Virus record (IMG/VR): IMGVR_UViG_3300007554_000011
Coordinates: 1 to 32,008 of that record
Direction: 5' to 3' (one strand)
Length of the DNA: 32,008 nt
Origin: a virus
The position numbers and the translations under genes were made by a program. Under the pieces are notes generated by a model. That model had not been told where the DNA came from. It worked only from the letters and a program-made list of their open reading frames with translations, and did not search any database. This document shows, one piece after another, positions 6,307-14,900 of this stretch (within the stretch, counting starts at the first letter, position 1; every line of letters starts with the position of its first letter).

Positions 6307-9300
6307 ATGTCACAAGTAGGTAGAATATCAGGTCCATTATTATTTGCCAATCTGGAAAGAAATGGCGTTGACCTTGCGTTCGAAACAGACTTAATTTATC
6401 TTGATGTTAGTGCCGGCAAGATTGGTATTAATAACTCTTCTCCTAGTAATGATTTACAGATTTTAGATACTACAAGGACAGTATCTTTAATAACTGATAC
6501 ACAAGCAGACATTGCAAACATTAATATTCAAGACACAACTATACAGCCGTTTCCTGGCAATTTGTTTCTTGATTCACGTTATAAAATTACAGCAAGTAAT
6601 ATACAAACAGGCGATGTGTTTATTGATGATAATTATATTTCAACTACAAATAGTAATTCGAACTTAGAACTAAGACCTAACGGAACAGGGCGAGTTGAAG
6701 TATATAATAACTTAGAAGTTAACGGAGATATACACGCAGATGGTAATATTACACTTGAAGGTAATATTACATTTGGTGATTCAGTTGCACAAGACACTAT
6801 AACATTTGAAACTGATATTACAAGTGATATAGATCCTAATACAACAATACCACAATCAATATACGATTTAGGTAAAGCAGACAAACGTTGGTTAGAAGCA
6901 AATAATAGACTAACAAACATTTCAAGAATTAATGCTACAGACTTTGCACTAGGCGGCGTTGATCTTACACTATCGCCTGGAAAAACTATTTACGTTGCTA
7001 AGAATGGTGATAATGACAGCAGTGGTACAAACATACAAGCACCTTTTGAAACAATAGATTATGCTGTAACACAAGCAACTTCAGGAGATACTATATATGT
7101 TCTTCCAGGAGAGTACGAAGAAAGTTGTCCTATAGTTGTTCCTGCAGGAGTAACTGTTATAGGCCACGATGTGAGAAATACAATAATTTCTCCACCAAGC
7201 AGTGCAAGTACTACAGACATATTTCATCTTAATGGTGAAACAACTGTCCAAAATTTTACAATTAAAGATTTCTTTTATAATAGTGGCACTGATGTAGGGT
7301 ATGCATTTAGATTTGCACCTAACGCAACTGTTACATCACGTAGTCCTTACATACAAAATATTACAGTAAGCACACAAGGTACAACTACAAGTGCAAGCGA
7401 TCCAAGAGGATTTGCAAGTGCTGATGCAGGTAAAGGTGCATTAGTTGACGGTGCAAGTGTACTAAGCACAAGCAATGATGCAAGTATGTTATTCCACGCT
7501 GTAACATTTATTACACCAGGTGTTGATGCACTTACAATGACTAATGGTGTAAGAGTCGAATGGTTAAATTCATTTACATACTTTGCTAATAGGGGATTGT
7601 ATGCTGTCAACGGCACCACAGGACATTTAAGTACAGACGGGTCGACAGTACTTTATGGTGCTGAATTAAGATCAATAGGATCAGCAAACGTATATGGAAA
7701 CAAAGGTGCTGTAGCAGATGGCGCAGACACATTAATGTATCTTATTCAACACAACTTTGGATACATAGGTGCAGGAAAATTTGTTGACAATGATCCAAGT
7801 AGAGCAATACAAGTAAACGAAACTGAAGAATTAAATTCAGGTACAATATACTTTAGTTCAACAGACCACTTAGGAAACTTTAGAGTCGGTGAACAGTTTT
7901 TTGTTGATCTAGACACAGGTAATAGTACACTAACTATTGACGAATCAACAGTTGATGCATTAGCCGGACTGAACGTAACTACAAACGGCAACATTGCAAT
8001 TATCGACGGTACAAAAGTACAAAATCAAAATATCAGATTAAGCGGCAATACAATAGAAAGCCTAAGCGGTGGCATGACTATTGATAGTCCTGTATCTACA
8101 TTTATTAATTTAAATGGTGATACTAGTCTTACTGGAAACTTAGACATTACAGATAACTTTAGTTTTGATGGTACATTATCTTTAGCAGGCGACCAGCCAA
8201 CTGATACAGTTACATTTAATACAGAATTTAGTCAAGACTTAGAACCTAATCAACACGATACTTTTACATTAGGTAAGGAAGATAAGCGTTGGAATTTTGC
8301 ATATGTAAATGATGCAGATTTAAATGGTATAACAATTGAAACAAATTTTATTACTACAACTGATAGTAATGCTGACTTAGAATTAAGACCTAATGGAACT
8401 GGCAAAGTAAACATTACCGACGATGTAGGAATTGGCAATGATATTACTGTTGGCGGTACGTCTACATTCCAAAACTTACAAGTTGCTACTATTGATGTTG
8501 ATGCTGATATTACAGCAACAGACTTTACTATTAGAAACTTTGATATACAAGGTAACCTAGGTCAACTAGGTCGCACTCAATTTGAAAATATAGTAATTGA
8601 CGATAACTTTATTTCTACTACAGTAAGTAATAGTGATTTAGAATTACGTGCTGCAGGAACAGGTGAAGTTACAACGGAAGAATTTGTAAGAATTAATAAT
8701 ACACTATTTAATGAAAGTACAACTACAACTGGTCCTGTAACCGTTTCAGGACAAACAACATTTACTACGTTAACAACAGATGATATTACAATAAACAGTA
8801 ATAGTATACAAGTTAATAATACTAATCAAGATCTTAATGTTAGTGCATCAGGTGATGTAAAAGTTAATAACAGTGATGTTTTAATTGAAGAAAATCTTAC
8901 AGTAGAAAGTAATACTAACTTTGCTGATTTAAATGTTATAGGCAATCTACAACATACTGGTAACAGAACACACACTGGTAATTATAATATTGCAGGTGAA
9001 ATAAGCAACGGTAATATTTTAATTGAAGATAACTTTATTACAGCAACAGAATCAAACAGTGATTTAGAACTTCGTGCTAATGGCACTGGAGAAATTTACA
9101 TACCTGATAGTGTAACTGTAAACAATAATTTAGATGCAAACGGAACAAGTACATTTAGTAACTTTACTGTTACAGGAACATTTGCACCAGGATTTTCATA
9201 CGTTGACGGCGATAGAGGGTTTACAGGCAACTTAACAGTTACACAAAATATTGACGTTACACAACAAGCACAGTTTGAAGAAATATTAATTGATGATAAT

Positions 9301-11847
9301 TTTATTACTACTACGTCAAGTAATGCAGATTTAGAACTTCGTGCTGTAGGCACAGGCGAAGTATTAATACCAAACAACAATGTAGAAATTACAAATGATT
9401 TAAGTGTAGCAAATGCACAAGTTGTAAATGTTAATATTGCACAAGACTTAGTGTTAAATGAATTAATTATACCACCTAGCATTATAGAAATAGATGATAA
9501 TTTTATTAGCACAAGAATATCAAATGCTGATTTAGATTTACGTGCAGACGGTAATGGAAATATTGTGTTCACTGATAATACAACTATTACTAACGCACTT
9601 AATGTTAACACACTAAGCACTTTAGATGATGTTGAAATTACAGGCATTACGAATATTAATGGCAATACAACATTTAATAATGATTATACTGTTACAGGTA
9701 CACTTACTACAGACGAACTAGTTCTTACTGAAAGCAAACAAGAATTTGAAGGTATTACTATTGATGGCAACGTTATTAAAAGTGTTAACAGTAATAGTGA
9801 TTTAGAACTACGTGCAAATGGTACAGGTAAAGTTGTTTTTCAAGAAGATGTTGTTTTTGAAAATGATGTAAGCGCAGATAATCTTACAGCATTTAATATT
9901 ATTGCAGACCAAGATTTTGAAGCAGCACTATTAGATAGTGACGATGTTGAATTTTTTAATAATGTTGTAACAACTACATTAAGCAATAGTAATTTAGAAT
10001 TACGTGCAAATGGTACAGGTATAATTGATGTACAAAATGATTTAGATATTACAAACAATTTAACTGTTAATGATCTAACAACAATTAATAATGTTGTAAA
10101 TATCAGCGATCCAGTTACAGTGAATAATAATGTAACAATGACTGGTGATTTACAAACTACTTCCGGTGCTACAATTAATGGTACATTTACATCAGCACAC
10201 ACAACAGGTCCTTTAGAATATGATCGAATTGCAAACTTTTATATTACTAATAATCAAATTATGTTGGATTCAAATGCAAGCGACCTTACATTAAATGCAA
10301 GCGGAACTGGAGTTGTATCTTTAACAGATACAATAGTAAGTCAAGATATGTCAGCAAATGCTGCATCGTTTGGTAGTTTACGAATATTAGATAGTGTTGC
10401 ACTAGAAAACATGGTCAGTTCAACTGATATTGAAATATTTGACAATGTTATAACAACAACAAATAGTAATAGTAATTTAGAATTACGTGCTGCCGGTGAT
10501 GTAGAAATTGATAATAATTTTGATGTAACAAGCAACGTAGTAGTTGATGGTGCAAATAGTTTACAAGATACTAATATTAATGCAACACTTAATATTAACT
10601 CTAATGTTAATCAAAGCGGCGACAGAGATATTACAGGCAATGTTTCGGTAACAAACTTAACTGTAGATAGACAAACCGATTTAGGAAACTTTACGTTTGA
10701 AGACAGTACATTAACAAATAATAATGCTGGTGATTTAACATTTACAGCATCAGGAACAGGCAATGTAGTTATCGAACAAGGCGGTGCTAATAACGTTTCT
10801 GCAACTAGAGCATTGAGTGATGGGTTTATTATTAACAATGTTGTTACAGCAAATAAATTTGTAACAACGGATGATATAGAAATATTCCAAAATGTAATTA
10901 CAACTACAAACAGTAATAGTAATTTAGAGTTGCGTACATCAGGCACTGGCACTGTGTTTATTGAAGATTTAGAATTTGATGCCTCTACGTTAACGTCCAA
11001 TGATGATATTATAATAGCATCTGAAAATGTTATTTTTGATAATGTGCGCTCTATATCACTTCCACAAGGTGATAACTCACAACGTATTGTAGCAACAGGC
11101 GGAACGTTTGTACTAGACGGTGGTAACGGAGTTAATGATCCGCATCTATCTACAGTATCAGGCGGAAATGCAACAACTGTGTTTGGCCCAAGTGATGTAT
11201 TTTATGATGCAGGAACATCATTAGAGCCTAACGGTAATCCGGGTGATTTAAGATTTAATACTGAGTCTAACTTATTTGAAGGATTTAGTCAAGCAAATCA
11301 ATATTTTGGTGGTGTGTTTAGTGAAGATGCTCGAACTAATGTACAAACTAATAACAACGAAATAGAATTTACAATATCAGATACAAAAGTAGGTAGTGTT
11401 GCATATGACGGTGTAACTATTAATACGTCATTACAAACAGCAAGTTTAATTATTGAAAACAATACTATAACAGCACCTGTTAATACATCATTACAATTAA
11501 CACCAAATGGCGCGGGTACTGTACAATTCTTTGATCATACTAGATTAAACGATAACAAGATACAAAACTTAGCAAACGACGGTCCGTTAACACTAGAATC
11601 TACTGATGACGGTTATATTAAGATCAATACTCTTGTAAACGGGTTTGTAGTTCCAGTTGGTGATGATACAAATAGAGGATTAACACCTGTAGTTGGCGAA
11701 TTGCGCTACAATACTACCGCCGGTGATAATGGCGGCTCTGAAGTTTATAATGGTACTGAATGGGTATCTGTTGCAGGTGATAACAGTCAAGCAGACGCAC
11801 TAGTTATCGGTGAAGCTATTGATGAATGGACTCTTATACTAGGGTAA
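6307..11847 (+). CDS. Giant tail-fibre/adhesin A with beta-helix and DLELRA repeats (1846 aa)
   Basis: The N-terminal 45 residues (VGRISGPLLFANLERNG, then DLAFETDLIYLDV) are nearly the same as in fibre B and probably form the virion anchor. Residues about 225-540 are a pectin-lyase-like right-handed beta-helix: KTIYVAKNGDNDSSGT, then GDTIYVLPGEYEE and IPV-type turns, closing with STDHLGNFRVGEQFFV near 518-533. From about 675 to 1560 comes the repeat array, about a dozen copies of I.IDDNFI.TT.SN.DLELRA.GTG.V, alternating long and short units. The C-terminus has two RYN-type modules (about 1643 and 1795) and ends TLILG. There is no peptidase or hydrolase motif, signal peptide or membrane segment. 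It has its own late promoter. Host binding is inferred from architecture. Confidence 0.85.
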   Translation: MSQVGRISGPLLFANLERNGVDLAFETDLIYLDVSAGKIGINNSSPSNDLQILDTTRTVSLITDTQADIANINIQDTTIQPFPGNLFLDSRYKITASNIQTGDVFIDDNYISTTNSNSNLELRPNGTGRVEVYNNLEVNGDIHADGNITLEGNITFGDSVAQDTITFETDITSDIDPNTTIPQSIYDLGKADKRWLEANNRLTNISRINATDFALGGVDLTLSPGKTIYVAKNGDNDSSGTNIQAPFETIDYAVTQATSGDTIYVLPGEYEESCPIVVPAGVTVIGHDVRNTIISPPSSASTTDIFHLNGETTVQNFTIKDFFYNSGTDVGYAFRFAPNATVTSRSPYIQNITVSTQGTTTSASDPRGFASADAGKGALVDGASVLSTSNDASMLFHAVTFITPGVDALTMTNGVRVEWLNSFTYFANRGLYAVNGTTGHLSTDGSTVLYGAELRSIGSANVYGNKGAVADGADTLMYLIQHNFGYIGAGKFVDNDPSRAIQVNETEELNSGTIYFSSTDHLGNFRVGEQFFVDLDTGNSTLTIDESTVDALAGLNVTTNGNIAIIDGTKVQNQNIRLSGNTIESLSGGMTIDSPVSTFINLNGDTSLTGNLDITDNFSFDGTLSLAGDQPTDTVTFNTEFSQDLEPNQHDTFTLGKEDKRWNFAYVNDADLNGITIETNFITTTDSNADLELRPNGTGKVNITDDVGIGNDITVGGTSTFQNLQVATIDVDADITATDFTIRNFDIQGNLGQLGRTQFENIVIDDNFISTTVSNSDLELRAAGTGEVTTEEFVRINNTLFNESTTTTGPVTVSGQTTFTTLTTDDITINSNSIQVNNTNQDLNVSASGDVKVNNSDVLIEENLTVESNTNFADLNVIGNLQHTGNRTHTGNYNIAGEISNGNILIEDNFITATESNSDLELRANGTGEIYIPDSVTVNNNLDANGTSTFSNFTVTGTFAPGFSYVDGDRGFTGNLTVTQNIDVTQQAQFEEILIDDNFITTTSSNADLELRAVGTGEVLIPNNNVEITNDLSVANAQVVNVNIAQDLVLNELIIPPSIIEIDDNFISTRISNADLDLRADGNGNIVFTDNTTITNALNVNTLSTLDDVEITGITNINGNTTFNNDYTVTGTLTTDELVLTESKQEFEGITIDGNVIKSVNSNSDLELRANGTGKVVFQEDVVFENDVSADNLTAFNIIADQDFEAALLDSDDVEFFNNVVTTTLSNSNLELRANGTGIIDVQNDLDITNNLTVNDLTTINNVVNISDPVTVNNNVTMTGDLQTTSGATINGTFTSAHTTGPLEYDRIANFYITNNQIMLDSNASDLTLNASGTGVVSLTDTIVSQDMSANAASFGSLRILDSVALENMVSSTDIEIFDNVITTTNSNSNLELRAAGDVEIDNNFDVTSNVVVDGANSLQDTNINATLNINSNVNQSGDRDITGNVSVTNLTVDRQTDLGNFTFEDSTLTNNNAGDLTFTASGTGNVVIEQGGANNVSATRALSDGFIINNVVTANKFVTTDDIEIFQNVITTTNSNSNLELRTSGTGTVFIEDLEFDASTLTSNDDIIIASENVIFDNVRSISLPQGDNSQRIVATGGTFVLDGGNGVNDPHLSTVSGGNATTVFGPSDVFYDAGTSLEPNGNPGDLRFNTESNLFEGFSQANQYFGGVFSEDARTNVQTNNNEIEFTISDTKVGSVAYDGVTINTSLQTASLIIENNTITAPVNTSLQLTPNGAGTVQFFDHTRLNDNKIQNLANDGPLTLESTDDGYIKINTLVNGFVVPVGDDTNRGLTPVVGELRYNTTAGDNGGSEVYNGTEWVSVAGDNSQADALVIGEAIDEWTLILG
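9016..10960 (+). repeat. Repeat array of fibre A
   Basis: Units begin near 9016, 9283, 9484, 9757, 9946, 10240, 10429, 10690 and 10876. Spacing alternates about 270 (range 261-294) and about 190 bases, a super-unit of about 450-480 bases. Earlier, less regular copies lie near 6613, 8329, 8591 and 8800. Each unit encodes the motif DDNFI(S/T)TT.SN.(D/N)LELRA.GTG or a diverged form. Confidence 0.85.
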
Positions 11848-11869
11848 GTCAACCCTTTTCTCTTTAATT

Positions 11870-11882
11870 GATAAATACTATT
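11870..11882 (+). promoter_or_regulatory. T4-type late promoter with long leader
   Basis: GATAAATACTATT, the same 13 bases as at 3782-3794, lies 108 bases before the fibre B ATG. It would drive fibre B, the two small proteins and perhaps fibre C. Like the other copy it begins with G instead of T. Confidence 0.78.
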
Positions 11883-11990
11883 AATGCAAAGTACGACCAT
11901 ACTTGCAGGGTCAAACTGTGGTTAGCCAGCAAAGAGCGAAAGCTGAAAATTTAGGCTAGAGGGACAGGATCCCCGTGCAAAGGAGAGAAT
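11883..11990 (+). promoter_or_regulatory. Structured 5' leader of fibre B with competing helices
   Basis: About 108 untranslated bases between late promoter and ATG. Helix 1: GCAA(A)GTA 11886-11893 with TACTTGC 11900-11906. Helix 2: TTGCAGGG 11903-11910 with CCC(G)TGCAA 11972-11980. It shares TTGC with helix 1, so the two exclude each other, and it ends at the base before the ribosome site AGGAGAG (11981-11987). Inside helix 2, TAGCC 11923-11927 pairs with GGCTA 11954-11958 and AGC 11928-11930 with GCT 11942-11944. GGGA/TCCC (11961-11973) and GACC/GGTC (11895-11912) are further options. No known riboswitch was recognised; a regulatory role is inference. Confidence 0.5.
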
Positions 11991-14900
11991 ATGGCTGTAG
12001 GTCGCATATCGGGTCCGCTCTTGAAGTCGAATCTAATTCGTAATGGAATAGATTTAGCTTTTGAGACTGACTTATTATATTTAGATGTCAACAATCAGCG
12101 TATTGGGATTAACACCAATGCTCCTTCACACGATTTACACGTAAACGGTACAACACGCACAACAAACTTAATAGTAGATAATATTGCAGAAATTGCAGAT
12201 ATTACTATTTCTGGTAACACAATACAAAGTGCTAATACACTTAATCTTCTTACTACAGGATCAGATAGTGTTGTATATCAAAGACAGTTAGACATTCAAA
12301 GCATATCAATTTTTGATAATGTTATCAACACCAACGACTCAAATGCAAACTTAGAATTAAGACCAAATGGAACTGGACAAGTTGAAGTATTTTCAAACTT
12401 AGAAGTTAATGGTGATATCCATGCAACCGGTAATATTAGTGCAGACGGTAATATTACACTTGGTGATGCAGATACTGACAATGTTACATTCAACGCAGAA
12501 GTAGCAAGTGATATTATACCTGATGTTACTGATACATATAGATTAGGTAACTCAACTAAGCGTTGGGATCAAGTTTGGGCAAACACTGTAAACGCAGACA
12601 CTGTAAACGCAGACAGTTTAGTACTAGATGGTATAGACATGACATTGCGTCAAGGCAACATTTTTTATGTTGCTAAAAATGGCGACGATGCTAGAACAGG
12701 AACACATCCACAAGATCCATTCCTTACTATTGGGCAAGCAATAACAGCTGCATCAACTGGCGACACAATTTACATTTACCCAGGTGCTTACGAAGAGATA
12801 TTTCCACTTACAATTCCGGTAGGAGTAACAGTAAAAGGCCACTCATTAAGAAGTGTTACAATTACACCTACATCCGGTACAAATACAAATGATGCATTTT
12901 TACTTAACGGTGAAACAACTGTTGAAGATGTAACAATAAAAGATTTTTATAGCCCAGGCTATGCATTTAAATATGCAAACAATATGCTTGTTTCAAGCAG
13001 AAGTCCATACATAAGAAACGTAACGGTTATTACAAAAGGTAGTGTATTAACAGCAGAAGATCCAAGAGGCTTTAATCAAGGCGATGCAGGTGCAGGTGCA
13101 TACTTAGATGGCAGTGTTGTTAACGCAAGTTCAAAAGAAGCAAGTTGCTTATTTCATGCTGTAACATTTATTACACCAGGCGTTGATACATTAATAGCAA
13201 CAAATGGTGTTAGAATAGAATGGCTAAACTCATTTACATACTTTGCTAACAAAGGCTTGTACGCATTAGACGGAACAGCAGGAAAGTATAACGATGGTAA
13301 AACTAAAGTTAGACTTGGCGGCATAGCTGGAGGGTCGTTCGGCGCAGGCGACACAATTACATTTACATCAACAGATACTTCGACAACTATTGTTGTTACA
13401 GCAGAAAGTGTTGACAACGACATTATTGTAATTGATGGCAAAAATATACAATTTATAGATTTTGATACAACGCCACAAAGTATTTCAAATGGTGCAGGCG
13501 TAACAGCAACAACAATTTTAAATCATGATGTAAGAGACTTTGGTGCTGAAATACGTATGATTGGTAGTGCTAGTGTTTATGGCAACTACGGTTTATATGG
13601 TGACGGCCCAGGTGTTATAGTTTACGCTATCGGACAAAACTTAGCGTACATTGGTAATGGTAAAGAAGTTACTAATGATGCAGGTACTGTATTACAAGAC
13701 AACGAAGTAATAGAATTAAATGATGCTAAGATAAGATTTAACACAGTTGACCACAAAGGTGATTTTAGAGTAGGTGATCTATTTTACGTAAACCAAGATG
13801 ACGGTACTGTAAACTTTGTTGCAAATGCACTTAATGTAGACTTAACACAAGGAGTTACATTTACAAGTGGCGGCAACTCAACGTTTGTAAGCGGTGATAG
13901 AATTGACACTGGTAACTTGCGTATTAGCGGAAATACTATTGAAAGTTTAGCTGGTAATATTAATATTAATCCACTTACACAAACATTAAACTTAAACAGT
14001 GACGTAAATGTTGCAGGTAGTTTAGATGTAACTGGTAATGTTACAATCGGCGGAAACATTACAATAGGTGACGAAGCAAGTGATACAATACAAATTATAG
14101 CAGGCATTGACAGTGATCTAATACCAAACATTGATACAGCATACAACTTAGGTGCTGATAATAAAATGTGGAAGTGGTTGTATGCAAATGGCGCTGACAT
14201 GGGCGACATTAGAATTACAAACAACTTTATAGAAACTACAGTTTCAAATGCAGATTTAGAATTACGTGCTAGTGGAACAGGTAGAGTTTTAGTTCCTAGT
14301 GCAGACGTAGAAATATCAGGTGAGCTTTCAGTAGGCGGCGACAGTGTTTTACAAGATGTAGACATCCAAGGCGACCTAACTATTACAGGTAACATTGTAC
14401 AAACAGGTGACCAAACAGTTATTGGTGATGTTAACGTAGGTGCTGATCTTACTGTTACTGGACAAGCACAATTTGAAGAAATATTAATTAACGATAACTT
14501 TATTACAACTACTTCAAGTAATACAGATTTAGAACTTCGTACTAATGGCACAGGCGAAATATTAATACCAAATGATAATTTTAGAATTAGCAATAATTTA
14601 TTTGCTAACGCTATAGAAGCAAACACATTAATTGGAACTACAATTGATGCGACAAACTTTACAAATAGCACAATTGATATTAATAACAATAATATTACTG
14701 TATTAACACCAAATACAGATCTTAATATTGATGCGGCTGGCTCCGGTGATGTTAAAATTAATGGCAGTGATGTTGTTATAGAACAAAACTTAACAGTCAA
14801 CGGCACAACTAATTTAAAAGATACAACTGTTAACGGTAGCATTACGCATGTTGGAAATGTTACACAAACAGGCAATTTTAATATTGCAGGCGAAATAAGC

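Noticed and set aside
6979-7900. Enzymatic pectate lyase activity of the beta-helix domains
   Set aside because: The fold pattern is clear but no catalytic Asp/Arg/Lys arrangement of a lyase or hydrolase could be identified; such helices are often purely structural in fibres.
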